A stretch of 64,000 nucleotides of DNA, from the NCBI GenBank assembly GCA_036005845.1, contig DASYQD010000025.1, positions 1 to 64,000 of the forward strand, in the 5' to 3' direction. Both the position numbers and the translations under genes were made by a program. This document shows positions 8,595-21,416 of the stretch, one piece after another. Numbering within the stretch: position 1 is the stretch's first letter; each line of letters opens with the position of its first letter. The notes beneath the pieces are model-generated. The model was given only the letters and a program-made list of their open reading frames with translations. It searched no databases and was not told where the DNA came from. Origin of the DNA: DASYQD01 sp036005845 (GTDB taxonomy: Bacteria; Acidobacteriota; Thermoanaerobaculia; Multivoradales; JAIOJS01).

Positions 8595-8942
8595 CTACTG
8601 GTGCGCCGACGGCTGCGGCTCCGCCATCGCGCGCGTCTGCCGGAGCGCTTCGTTCGCCAGCCGCTGCCGCTCGGCATCGGTGGCCGCCTGCCGCGCCTGG
8701 TCCCAGGTCTGCTGCACCTGCCGCGCCTGATTGTTCAGATTGTCGTTCAGGGTCGCGCCGGTGTTGTTGGCGGGCGCCGCGGCGGGCGCTGACGGGTGCC
8801 AGGCGTTCGACTCCTCGAAGCTGCGCCGCTTGGGCTTCCTCACCTCGGCCGCCGGCGCCGCCGGCTGGCAGGCGGCGAGGAGCACCACGGCGACGGTCCC
8901 GGCGAGCAGCACGCGCGGCAAGTGACGCAAGGCGTGAGCCAT
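8595..8942 (-). CDS. Small lipoprotein, function unknown
   Basis: 115 aa. Signal sequence with lipobox LLAAC near residues 20-24, followed by Pro/Ala-rich, then polar Gln/Asn/Arg-rich helical sequence (NNQARQVQQTWDQARQAATD). The ATG at 8942 places a standard basic-hydrophobic signal peptide at the N-terminus. An in-frame start at 9035 would put 31 unlikely residues in front of it. It lies upstream of the kinase gene on the same strand and is divergent from cheB. No family recognised. Confidence 0.65.
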   Translation of the reverse strand: MAHALRHLPRVLLAGTVAVVLLAACQPAAPAAEVRKPKRRSFEESNAWHPSAPAAAPANNTGATLNDNLNNQARQVQQTWDQARQAATDAERQRLANEALRQTRAMAEPQPSAHQ

Positions 8943-9028
8943 CCTGGCCACGGCGTCAGCATACCTCGACTTGGCGCCCAGACTGCCCGAAGGCGTAGGA
9001 TCGACGCGGACATCGGAAGGAGAAGTCC

Positions 9029-10053
9029 TTGCCAAGCCGCGACATCATCGTCATCGGCGCCTCCGCCGACGGTGTCCAGATGCTGCAGGAGCTCGTGCGA
9101 CCCTTGCCGGCGGACCTTCCCGCCGCGCTCTTCGTCGTCCTCCACGTCGGCGCCGGCGGCGCCCTGGTGTTGCCGACCATCCTCAGCCGCGCCGGAAAGC
9201 TTGCCGCCGACCTCGCGCGCGACGGCGAGAAGGTGCGTCACGGCCGCATCTACGTCGCTCCCGCCGACTTCCACCTGCTGCTCGGCCCGCGCGGCATCCG
9301 CGTGACGCACGGCCCGCGCGAGAACGGTTTCCGCCCCGCCATCGACCCGCTGTTCCGTTCGGCGGCGCGCACCTACGGCCGGCGGGTCGTCGGCGTCGTG
9401 CTCTCGGGGATGCTCGACGACGGCGCCTTCGGCCTGCGCGAGATCGTCGACCGTGGCGGAGTGGGCCTCGTGCAGGACCCGTTCGAAGCCACCTATCCCG
9501 ACATGCCGCGCGCGGCGCTGCGGCGCGCACCGACCGCCAGGCCGCTGGCGGTGGCGGCGATCGCGGCCGAGCTGATCCATCTCGCCAACGGCGCCGGCAC
9601 AGCGCGGAGAGCCAACATGACTCCCGAACCCGATCCCATCGAAGAGACCGGCTCGCGTCTCGAGACGGAAGACCCGGAGAAGATCGGCACGCCCACCGTC
9701 TACACCTGCCCGGACTGCGGCGGCACTCTCATGGAGCTCGTCGAAGGCGAGCTCGTGCGCTACCGCTGCCACGTCGGCCATGCCTACACGCCGCTGACTC
9801 TGCTCAACGGCCAGCGCGAGCAGATCGAGGATGCGCTGTGGAACGCCCTGCGCGCGCCCGAGGAGAGCGCCGCGCTGCGCCGCCGGTCCGCCGACCGCGC
9901 GCTCGAAGGCGGCCTCTCGGCTCTGGCGAATGCCTATGACCACCAGGCGAGCGACCTGATCGAGCGGGCGCACACCATCCGCCGCGTGCTCGAGCAGCCG
10001 ATCGAGCACCTCGCCGACGAAGCGCGAGTCAGCGCCGGCGAGGGCGGTGAAGC

Positions 10054-10057
<4 letters not shown>
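9029..10057 (+). CDS. Stand-alone CheB-type methylesterase with C-terminal zinc-ribbon-like segment
   Basis: 342 aa. A CheB catalytic domain without a receiver: IVIGASADG (Ser12), VLHVG (His39) and LSGMLDDG (Asp130/131) match the Ser-His-Asp triad positions of protein-glutamate methylesterases. The C-terminal third contains CPDCGG and YRCHVGH, a Cys2/Cys-His pattern suggesting a bound metal. The start is TTG at 9029, with GGAAGGAG correctly placed upstream. The stop overlaps the next gene's ATG (ATGA at 10054-10057). In such stand-alone forms the esterase is often controlled by partner proteins instead of its own receiver. Confidence 0.87.
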
Positions 10058-13072
<3,015 letters not shown>

Positions 13073-13080
<8 letters not shown>

Positions 13081-14749
13081 CCCGACGCGCGCCGAGCTCC
13101 TCGCCCGGCTGCGCGACCTCGAGGCGCAGGCGGCGAGGAACGAGCAGCTCCTGCTCGACCTCGAGGTGCACCGCGAGGAGGTGCGGATGCAGAACGAGCG
13201 CCTGCGCGAGGCGCAGCAGGTGCTCGCCGAGTCGCGCGACCGCTACGCCGACCTCTACGACTTCGCGCCGCTCGGCTGTCTCACCTTCGACCCCTTCGGC
13301 GTCATCCTCGAGCTCAACCTGACGGCGGCGACGATGCTGGGCCGCCCGCGCGGTGAGCTGCTGGGGCTGCCCTTCGTGCACTGCCTGCCGAGGCCGCAGC
13401 GCATGGCTTTCCTCGACCACATGCGGCGCTCGCGCTCGCAGAGAGAGACGAGCAGCGAGCTCGAGCTGCAGCGGCCCGACGGCGCGCCGGTGCCGGTCGA
13501 GCTGTTCACCCGTGCCGTCGAGCACGGCGGGCGGGTGGAGCTGCTCACCGCCATGACCGACCTCTCGGAGCGCCAGCGCAGCCGCTCGGAGCGCGACCGC
13601 CTGCTCTTCGAGCGCGAGCGCGAGCGGGCGGCGAGCGAGGCGAAGGGCCGCTTCCTCGCCATCCTCTCGCACGAGCTGCGCACGCCGCTGACGCCGATCC
13701 TCGCCACCGTCAGCGCCATGCAGCGCGAGGACAAGGTGCCGGCGGAGCTGCAGCCGTCGGTGGCGATGATCCGCCGCAACGTCGAGCTCGAGGCGCGGTT
13801 GATCGACGACCTGCTCGACCTGACGCGGATCGAGCACGGCAAGCTCAGCCTGGTGCAGGAGAACGTCGACGTGCACGAGGTGCTGCGCCGGGTGGTGGCC
13901 AACGCGCGCACGCTGCCCGCCGCGGCGGAGCTGCGCATCGAGCTCGACGCCGCCGCCGAGCGCCACTACGCGCTGGGCGATCCGGCGCGGCTGCAGCAGG
14001 TGTTCGCCAACCTGGTCGGCAACGCCGTCAAGTTCACCCCGCCCGGCGGCTCGATCGAGGTCTCCACCACCGACCACGGCGAGGAGGAGATGGAAGTGAG
14101 GATCGCCGACTCGGGCGTCGGCATCGCGCCCGAGGCGGCGGCGGCCCTCTTCGAGCCGTTCGCGCACTACGGCAGCGAGCCGGGCGGCCGGCAAGGCGGC
14201 CTCGGGCTGGGTCTCGCCATCGCCAAGGGCCTCGCCGAAGCGCACGGCGGCCGCATCGCCATGAGCAGCCCGGGCCGCGGCGGCGGCGCCACCTTCACGG
14301 TGCGACTGCCGGCGTGGAAGCGGCGGCGGGCGACGCCGTCGCGGCCCGACATGCCGGCGGCGCGACCGCTGCCGCCCCCGAGCGAGCGCCTGCCGGTGCT
14401 GCTCGTCGAGGACCACGCCGACAGCGCCGAGGCCCTCAAGGCGCTGCTCGACCTTGCGGGTTGCGACGTCACCGTCGCCGGCTCGGTGCATGCCGCGGTC
14501 GTCGCCGTCACCGACCAGCACCGCCTGCTGATCAGCGACCTGGCGCTGCCCGACGGCAGCGGGCGCGACCTGCTGCGGCAGCTGCGCGAGCAGGGGCGGC
14601 AGCTCGACGCCATCGTCCTCTCCGGCTTCGGCACCGACGAGGACGTCAAGAAGAGCCTCGACGCCGGCTTCCGCGAGCACCTCACCAAGCCGGTCGACGT
14701 CGAGAAGCTGATGGCCGCCGTGCGGCGCTTGGCAACGCACGGCAATTGA
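13073..14749 (+). CDS. Hybrid histidine kinase: coiled coil-PAS-HisKA-HATPase-receiver
   Basis: 558 aa. N-terminal coiled coil (about 5-58), PAS (60-165), HisKA with SHELRTPL (His200), HATPase_c (NAVKFTP, ADSGVGI, GLGLGLAIAKGLAEAHGG), then a receiver with acidic residues at EDHAD, phospho-acceptor Asp489 (LLISDLALPDG) and Lys539 (LTKP). Soluble, no membrane segment. Its start lies within the last codons of the CheB-CheR gene, so the three proteins are made together. The CheB-CheR protein probably modulates this kinase or shares its signal. Confidence 0.92.
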
Positions 14750-14792
14750 CCGCCGACCACTCGGCCACGAACTGGGCGAAGATCGCGGCGCC

Positions 14793-15575
14793 GTGGAGAC
14801 GCTGCCGCCCGTTCTCTATGCCGCCGCGCTGATCGCCGCCGGCTTCGTCGCCAGCACTATCAACTCGATCGCCGGCGGCGGCACCAACGTGTCGTTCCCG
14901 GCGCTGCTCTGGCTGGGGCTGCCGCCGGTCGCCGCCAACGCCACCTCGGCGGTGTCGCTGTGGCCGGGGAGCTTCGCCGGCGTGTGGGGGTTCCGCGGCG
15001 CGCTGCGGCGGGCGCGGCGCGAATGGCTGTGGCTGCTGGTGCCGTCGGTGATCGGCGGCGCCGTGGGCGCGCTGCTCGTGGTGACTCTGCCCTCGCGCGT
15101 CTTCGCCGGCGTCGTGCCCTGGCTGGTGCTCGGCTCGACGCTGCTCTTCGCGATCAACACGGTCCGCCGCCAGCGGCTGGGCGAGCGCGCCGCGGCGCCG
15201 GTAACGGTGGGACGTCGCTCGCTGCTCCTCGGCGCGCTCGTCCAACTCGCGATCGCCGTCTACGGCGGCTACTTCGGCGCCGGTATCGGCATCCTCATGC
15301 TCGCCTCGCTCGGGCTGTCGGGAGTCGACGACCTCGCCGTCGCCAACGGCTTGAAGAACCTCTTCGCCGCCGCCATCAACGGCGCCGCCATTGTCTATTT
15401 CGTCATCACCGGCGCCGTCCACTGGAGCACCGTGCCGCTGATGGCGCTCGGCGCCGTCGCCGGCGGCTGGACCGGCGCCCGCATCGCCCAACGGCTGCCG
15501 CCGCTGGTGATGCGCTGGACGATCGTCGCCATCGGCCTGGCTATGACTGCGGCGACGTTCGCGGCGGTGCGCTGA
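14793..15575 (+). CDS. TauE/SafE-family membrane permease
   Basis: 260 aa with about eight hydrophobic segments and the family's paired motifs: 'GFVASTINSIAGGGTNVSFPALLWLGLPPVAANATSA' style near the N-terminus and 'GGYFGAGIGILMLASLGL' in the middle. These inner-membrane proteins (PF01925) export or import sulfite, sulfoacetate and similar organic anions; the substrate here is unknown. The start is GTG at 14793. Its 3' end overlaps the convergent flavoprotein gene by 35 bp. Confidence 0.88.
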   Translation: METLPPVLYAAALIAAGFVASTINSIAGGGTNVSFPALLWLGLPPVAANATSAVSLWPGSFAGVWGFRGALRRARREWLWLLVPSVIGGAVGALLVVTLPSRVFAGVVPWLVLGSTLLFAINTVRRQRLGERAAAPVTVGRRSLLLGALVQLAIAVYGGYFGAGIGILMLASLGLSGVDDLAVANGLKNLFAAAINGAAIVYFVITGAVHWSTVPLMALGAVAGGWTGARIAQRLPPLVMRWTIVAIGLAMTAATFAAVR

Positions 15576-16665
15576 GCGCGAACGGCGACGGCAGCCCGGC
15601 GGCGAAGAGCCCGCGGCCGAGCAGCGGATAGAGCGCCAGCTTCCACGCCGCCGGCGCGTAGAGGAAGCGCAGCGCCGCGTGCGCGTCGGTGCGGCCGAGC
15701 CAGCGGCAGAGCCCGCGATAGCCGCGGTCGCCGAGCCGCGAGTAGAACCAGCGCATCACCGCCCCGGCGCGCATCGGCCGGCCGATGCGGCGGCGCCAGG
15801 CGCGGTCGTAATCCTCGGGCCGGCCGGCGAGCAGCGCGCGCGCCGCGAAGTGGCCGGAGAGGATGGCGTTGCGGATGCCGAACCCCCACAGCGGGTCCTG
15901 GAAGCCGGCGGCCTCGCCGGCGAGCAGCACGTTGCCGCGCCGCGCCGTCTTCGGCAGCGCCAGGTTGCCGGCACCGCCGAAGGGCCGCGGGTTGCGCATG
16001 CGCATGCCGGCGACGCGGGTGAAGAGGTCGCGCGCCCGCTCGAGGAAGCCGCGCACCTCGCGGAAGCGGTCGAACATGCACACCGACAGCGTGCCGAAGC
16101 CGCCTTGCACGAGCAGGTAGGCGTAGCCGCCGGGCGCCACGTCCTTGCCGAGCGCCGCCCAGGCGCCGTCTTCCATGTCGGTGTCGAAGAGCAGGCCCAC
16201 CGCCACCGCGTCGCCGCGGCGCGGCCCGTGGCTCATCACGCCGCCGTTGGGCAGCGCGTCGACGGCGTGGCCGAAGCGGATCTCGACGCCGGCCGCCTCG
16301 GCCTGCGCGCGCAGCGCGCGGTCGAGCGTGCCCTCGCCGGGACCGCGGCGCACGAGGTAGTAGAACGGGCGCGCCGTGCGCGAATCGACGACGTGCAGGC
16401 GCTCGTCGGGATCGATGCACACCTGGCGGTCGAAGGGCGCGCGCGGGAAGGTGGGCGCCACGCCGGCCGCGGCGAGCTCGTCGAGCACGTCCTCCTCGGT
16501 GCTCCAGTTCTCGAGCCCCTGGAAGTCGCCGTGGAAGCGCGTGCCCACCTGGCTGGCGCGCTCGTAGACGACGACGCGCGCGCCGCCTCGCGCCGCGGTG
16601 ATGGCGGCGGCGAGCCCGGCCGGGCCCGCTCCCGCGATCTCGATCGTGGAGTCGTCGTGTCTCAT
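15541..16665 (-). CDS. FAD-dependent oxidoreductase, geranylgeranyl reductase-like
   Basis: 374 aa. N-terminal dinucleotide-binding fold (IEIAGAGPAGLAAAI, then VVVYERA) and the second FAD motif 'GNVLLAGEAAGFQDPLWGFGI' near residues 240-265, typical of the geranylgeranyl-reductase/PHBH superfamily. Such enzymes reduce or hydroxylate lipid and aromatic substrates using NAD(P)H. The substrate cannot be read from the sequence. No membrane segment at the N-terminus. Convergent with the TauE gene, overlapping its last codons. Confidence 0.85.
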   Translation of the reverse strand: MRHDDSTIEIAGAGPAGLAAAITAARGGARVVVYERASQVGTRFHGDFQGLENWSTEEDVLDELAAAGVAPTFPRAPFDRQVCIDPDERLHVVDSRTARPFYYLVRRGPGEGTLDRALRAQAEAAGVEIRFGHAVDALPNGGVMSHGPRRGDAVAVGLLFDTDMEDGAWAALGKDVAPGGYAYLLVQGGFGTLSVCMFDRFREVRGFLERARDLFTRVAGMRMRNPRPFGGAGNLALPKTARRGNVLLAGEAAGFQDPLWGFGIRNAILSGHFAARALLAGRPEDYDRAWRRRIGRPMRAGAVMRWFYSRLGDRGYRGLCRWLGRTDAHAALRFLYAPAAWKLALYPLLGRGLFAAGLPSPFALSAPPRTSPQS

Positions 16666-16738
16666 GCGCGGCCGCTGAGGATACGCCGAGCGCGCGCCCG
16701 CGGATGACCGCCGGCCGCCGCCGCTGTGCCGCCAGCGC

Positions 16739-17763
16739 TCAGGAGCGCCGCATCCACGCCGCGCCGAGAGCCGCCAGCAGCACGCCGAGCACCAGCAGGC
16801 CTCGCCAGTCGAGCGCCGGGATGGGGTCGACCGGTGAGCCGCCGTCTCCCCCGCCGCCGTCGGGCGCCGAGACGGTGGTCCCCGTTGTCGCTACCGTGTC
16901 GCCGGGGTTCGGGTCGGTGACGCCCTGCGCCACGGTGACGCTCGCGGTGTTGGAGATCACCGTAGCGTCCGGCGTCGCCGGATCGACCTTGACGACGAGG
17001 GTGAACACGGAGTTGCCGAGCGGCGCGCTGCCGTGCGTGCAGGTCACCTGGCCGCCGCTGCCCACGTTCGGGGTGACGCACGACCAGCCGGCCGGAGCGC
17101 TCAGCGATACGAACGTGGTGCCGGCGGGCAGCGTGTCGTCGAGCTGGGTCTGCCCGGAGTTGCTCGGGCCGGCGTTGGAGAAGGTGATGGTGTAGGTGAT
17201 GTTGGCGCCCGGCTCGACGGGATTGGGCGAGTCGGTCTTGGCGAGCGAGATGTCGGCGACCGGCGCTCCGATCGTCGTCGTGTCGTTGAACGCTCCACCG
17301 GAAGGATTGTCCGTCGGCGTCGACGAAAGGACGAGCCCCTGATTCAGGATGCTGCCGACGGCGCCCGGATCGACCTTGACGACGAACGTGATCGCGTAAT
17401 CGCCGGGCGGCAGGTTGGGGTGCGTGCACTGCACCTGACCGGTGCCGCCGACCGGCGGCGTGTTGGCGCACGACCAGCCGGCGGGCGCGGTGATGGAGAC
17501 GAACGTCGTCTCGAGCGGCGTCGACTCGGTCATCACGGTGTTGACGGCGTTGCTGGGCCCGGCGTTGTGGATGTTGATGGCGTAGGTCAGGTTCGTTCCC
17601 GGCGTCACCGGGTTGGGTGTCCCGTCTTGGTGCCCGTGAAATTCGCGATCGGGCCGCCCGCGATCCGCGCGGCGCTCGCCGCGCCGGCCGGGCCTCCCGC
17701 CGCGAGCAGGAAGATGACCGGCACCGCGCGGAGCAGGCGCGCTGGATGGAGCATGGGCAACAT
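16739..17763 (-). pseudogene. DUF11-repeat secreted protein with IPTL-like C-terminus, frameshifted
   Basis: The start at 17763 (alternative 17754) gives a good signal peptide (LLRAVPVIFLLAAGGPAGAASA) followed by 'IANFTGTKTG', then the frame closes at a TGA after HPTR. In another frame the sequence resumes at once with 'PNPVTPGTNLTYAI', the normal beginning of a DUF11 repeat. Adding one base near 17617-17625 would join them into one protein. Two DUF11 repeats follow. The C-terminus is Gly-rich with the motif PIPALDWRGLL, a hydrophobic stretch and an Arg cluster. The break may be a true mutation or a sequencing or assembly error. A shorter product could only start at the GTG at 17608 and would lack a signal peptide. 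Confidence 0.75.
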
Positions 17764-17836
17764 GCTACGCCCAAATGCGCGTTGCGGCGCCGCGATCGAG
17801 AGGAAACCGGGCGCGCCGAAGCGCGCCTGGCCACTT

Positions 17837-20800
17837 CTACTCGACCGTGATCTCGATCAGCTCGACCGGCGTCGAGGTGCCGGCGATGGCGGTGTTGTTG
17901 GTGGTGTTGGAGTCCGCCACCGAGCTCACCGTCGCGGTGTTCGAGATCGGGCCCGGCGGCGTCGCCGGCGGGACCTGCGCGACCAGCGTGAAGACCACGT
18001 TGCCGACGGCCATCGACGGGTTGGTGCAGCTCACCGTGCCGTTGGTGCCCACCGGCGGCGTGTTGCAGGTCCAGCCCGCCTGCGGCGACAGCGAGACGAA
18101 GGTGAGCGGCGACGGCAGCGGGTCGTTCCACAGCGCGTTGATCGCCGCGTTGGGGCCGTTGTTGGTGATGGTGATGGTGAAGGTCACGTTGGTGCCCGCC
18201 GGCACCGGATCGGGGCTCGCCGTCTTGCCGATCGCCAGGTCGGTGACCGGGAAGAGGCCGGTGAGCACCGGATCGTGGTCGGAGGCGCGGAACACCGACG
18301 CCGGCTGGAAGACGACGCGCGGCGGCACCAGCGCCGAGCCGTCGGGCTTCTCCTCGAAGTTGGCCTCGCCGGGGCTGTCGAAGACCTCGTCGTTGTAGTC
18401 GAAGAGCGGCACCTCGTCGGCGTTGATGTGCCACGGGCCGACGCCGGCGACCTGTGGGAAGAGCGTGGCGTTGGCGAAGGAGTAGTCGAGGTGGCCGAGC
18501 TGGCCGTCGAAGAGGTACGAGTACGCCGAGGCGCCGAGCAGCGCCTCCTCGACGTCGGTGTAGCCGCCGGCGGCGAGCGTGGTCACCGGGTCTTCCTGCG
18601 CGTAGGCGTTGAAGTCGCCGACCAGCAGCACGTCGGGATCGCCGGCCGCCGGCACCACCGTGCCGCTGACCCAGGTGAGGAGGCGGTTGGCCTGCGCCGT
18701 GCGCGTGGCGTTGAAGCAGCCCTGGCCGTCGAACTGGTCGGCGTCGCCGCCGGTGCCCGGGCAGCCCTTCGACTTGAAGTGGTTGGCGACGATGGTGAAG
18801 CGCTGGCCGAACGCCGGGTTGGTGACGTCGGAGACGTCGAAGGTCTGCGCCGTCGGCGGCCGGTTGTGCACCGGATCGAGGTCGACGAGCGGCGAGCCGA
18901 CGGGCGACAGCACGCCGGTGCGGTAGATGAGGGCCACACGGATCGCGTCCGTGCCGAGGGTATCGCCGGTGTCGACGAACGCATAGGGATGCGCGCCGCC
19001 GCACATCGCATTGACGGCACCCAGCAGGTCATTGATCGTCGTGGTGTACGTCGGGAACCTGGTGTTCTCGAGCTCCATCAGGCCGACGACGTCGGCGTTG
19101 AGGCCGCAGATGACGCGCGCGGCGCGGTCGCGCTGGCGATTGAGCTCGGCGGTGCTGTCAGCGCCCCGACAGTCGAGCGTCCCTGGCGCCGGCGAACCGG
19201 GCGTCCCGCCAGGTCCGCAGGGGCCGCTGCTGGAGCTCGCCGTGGTGTCGATGGTCGTGAAGTAGTTGAGCAGGTTCATTCCGGCCGTCTTGATCGCGCC
19301 GCCCAGCGCCGGCGCGGTCGCCGGCCGCGAGTTGTTGACGGTGAAGGTCGCCGGGTTGGCGGCCGTCGGCCGGATGCGCCAGGCGTCGTTGCCCGAGACG
19401 CCGTTGAACGACCAGTGCAGCACGCCGGTCAATCCGTTGACCAAGTCGCCGCCGCGGAAGAAGTCGGTGCCCTGCGAGCCCACCGAGAAGCCGCCGTTGG
19501 CCCGCGGGTAGAAGACCGACTGCAGGCCGTCCGCCGGCCCGCCGAACGCCGGCAGGTAGGGGTTCTGGCGATCGTTGGTGTCGTCGAGGATCACCCTGCG
19601 GCGGGCAAGGGTGTCCGCGTACGTCGAGTTGCCGGGGACGCTCGGCGTCCCCTGCTCGGTGAACTGCCGCGGGCGGCCGCCCTCGTAGAGGACGATCTGG
19701 CCGAAGCGGGCGAGCTCGAAGTACTCCGCCACCGACAGCGAGTCGACGAAGGTGACCTTCATGCCTTCCTTCGGCTCGTAGAAGTCGTCGATGATGCCGA
19801 CCACCGGCAGGTCGATCGTCGCCGGCGTCACCTCGGCGAGGTGGTTGCCGGCGTCGGTCACCACCACCGAAGCCTGCGTGCTCGGCGTCAGCTCGGTCAT
19901 GTTGAAGAACTCGGAGACGGTGCCCTGCACCTGCACGCGCTGGCCCTCGGCCACCGCCGTCGTGCAGCTGGTGCAGAAGACGAAGATGCCCTCGGAGGTG
20001 TTGGGGTCGGCGTCCCAATCGGCGTCCTCCTCCTCGAGGAAGAAGCCCTGCAGCTCGCTCGACGCCTGGAAGTCGGCGACGACGACGCCTTCGACCTTCA
20101 CCACCGTCGCCGGCGGGATGGGCGTCGCGGCGCCGTTGCCCTGCAGGTCGTGGATCTTGCTCAGCGTCACGTCGTCGTTGGTGATCGTGCCCTGGCCTTG
20201 CGTATCGCCGGCGGTGGCGCCGGTGATGTTGGTGACGTTGACGAAGAAGGTCTCGTTGTTCTCGGCGGTGAGGTCGCGGTTCACCGTGACGTTGAAGTTG
20301 TAGGGGCCCGTCGAGCCCATCGGGATCGATTGGCCGGTGAGAGTCTGCGCGACGTAGTCGCTGGGCGCGGTGGCACCGGTCGGCCCCACCGGACCGTCGG
20401 CGGTGGCGATGTCGAAGGTGACGCCGCCGGCTCCGGCGGGAGTGTTGAGCGTCACCGCGAAGGTGAAGGTGGTGGTGCCCGGCGGGTCGCCTTCGTCGAG
20501 GGTGACGTCGCTGATGCTCAGAGTCGGCAGGACCGCGGCGACCTTCGGAGTCGCCGAGAAGTTGTCGACCGCCAGGCCGTGGTCGTTGCCGGCATCGTTG
20601 GGATCGCGCCAGCGCAGCCACACTTCCTGGCCGGGAGCGATGGCGAGCAGGATGCTGCTCGACTTGGCGGTGCGGTTGGCGGCCTGGTTGCCGTCGACCG
20701 CCGCGCCGGTCGTCGTGTTGACGAAGGTCGGGCTCGTGAAGTCGAGGGCGGAGACGCTCGTCCAGCCCGTGGCGGGAGTGTTGGCGTCGGTGATGACGCC

Positions 20801-21301
20801 GGCGTTGGCGATCTGGTACTCGAAGAAGGTGGTCTGCGCGACCGGGATCGTCGCGCCGCCGTCGCGCCACTGCTCGCCATCGTAGCTGACGTCGAGCTGG
20901 GTCACGGTGACACCGGTGTTGTTGACCAGGCGGACCGCGTTGTAGATGTTGACTGGCGTGCCGGAGGACACCGAGCCGAGCGCGCGCTCGGTGAGCGGGT
21001 TGACGCTGGCGATGCCCCAGCTATAGACCGCGCCGGTGTTGCTGCCGCCGGAGTCGGCGCGATAGGTGGTGGGGTTGGTCGGCGTCGCCGAGAACTGCGA
21101 GTACCAGCCCGTCAGGGTCGTGTTGTCGGTCCAGGTGTTCGCCGTGCCGCTGGTGGCGAGGGAGTCGAAATTCTGGGTCACCGGATTCCCGAGCGTCGTC
21201 ATCGAGACCTGCGCTCGGGCGGCCGAGGCGGCGAGGAGGAGAGCGGAAGCCAGACCCACCAGGACGAAGTTGCGGCGCATCGGGACGCTCCTAGAAGACA
21301 T
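17837..21301 (-). CDS. ExeM/NucH-type secreted endonuclease with Calx-beta and DUF11 domains
   Basis: 1154 aa. Signal peptide ending ASAARA. An N-terminal beta-rich region carries 'NFDSLATSGT', then comes a Calx-beta-like domain (LSISDVTLDEGD...TFAVTLN). An ExeM-type OB region follows (IHDLQGNGAATPIPP, VEGVVVADFQ, GFFLEEED). The endonuclease/exonuclease/phosphatase domain has GMNLLNYF, ADVVGLMELEN, VANHFKSKG, LLVGDFNAY and SDHDP. The final DUF11 repeat ends in EITVE without a sorting signal. The enzyme should degrade extracellular DNA, for nutrition or biofilm turnover. Two consecutive ATGs (21301, 21280) each carry their own AGGAGCGTCCC ribosome-binding segment. The second gives the more compact signal peptide. 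Confidence 0.88.
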   Translation of the reverse strand: MSSRSVPMRRNFVLVGLASALLLAASAARAQVSMTTLGNPVTQNFDSLATSGTANTWTDNTTLTGWYSQFSATPTNPTTYRADSGGSNTGAVYSWGIASVNPLTERALGSVSSGTPVNIYNAVRLVNNTGVTVTQLDVSYDGEQWRDGGATIPVAQTTFFEYQIANAGVITDANTPATGWTSVSALDFTSPTFVNTTTGAAVDGNQAANRTAKSSSILLAIAPGQEVWLRWRDPNDAGNDHGLAVDNFSATPKVAAVLPTLSISDVTLDEGDPPGTTTFTFAVTLNTPAGAGGVTFDIATADGPVGPTGATAPSDYVAQTLTGQSIPMGSTGPYNFNVTVNRDLTAENNETFFVNVTNITGATAGDTQGQGTITNDDVTLSKIHDLQGNGAATPIPPATVVKVEGVVVADFQASSELQGFFLEEEDADWDADPNTSEGIFVFCTSCTTAVAEGQRVQVQGTVSEFFNMTELTPSTQASVVVTDAGNHLAEVTPATIDLPVVGIIDDFYEPKEGMKVTFVDSLSVAEYFELARFGQIVLYEGGRPRQFTEQGTPSVPGNSTYADTLARRRVILDDTNDRQNPYLPAFGGPADGLQSVFYPRANGGFSVGSQGTDFFRGGDLVNGLTGVLHWSFNGVSGNDAWRIRPTAANPATFTVNNSRPATAPALGGAIKTAGMNLLNYFTTIDTTASSSSGPCGPGGTPGSPAPGTLDCRGADSTAELNRQRDRAARVICGLNADVVGLMELENTRFPTYTTTINDLLGAVNAMCGGAHPYAFVDTGDTLGTDAIRVALIYRTGVLSPVGSPLVDLDPVHNRPPTAQTFDVSDVTNPAFGQRFTIVANHFKSKGCPGTGGDADQFDGQGCFNATRTAQANRLLTWVSGTVVPAAGDPDVLLVGDFNAYAQEDPVTTLAAGGYTDVEEALLGASAYSYLFDGQLGHLDYSFANATLFPQVAGVGPWHINADEVPLFDYNDEVFDSPGEANFEEKPDGSALVPPRVVFQPASVFRASDHDPVLTGLFPVTDLAIGKTASPDPVPAGTNVTFTITITNNGPNAAINALWNDPLPSPLTFVSLSPQAGWTCNTPPVGTNGTVSCTNPSMAVGNVVFTLVAQVPPATPPGPISNTATVSSVADSNTTNNTAIAGTSTPVELIEITVE

Positions 21302-21416
21302 GGGACGCTCCTTGGGGAGACGGGTGTTGGGCTGATCTCAGGTGATGGAAGCCTGGGAATCTTACCGTCCCGCCGCCGGGATGCAAGGCGAGTTTCGGTA
21401 GGATGCGCGCCACCGC

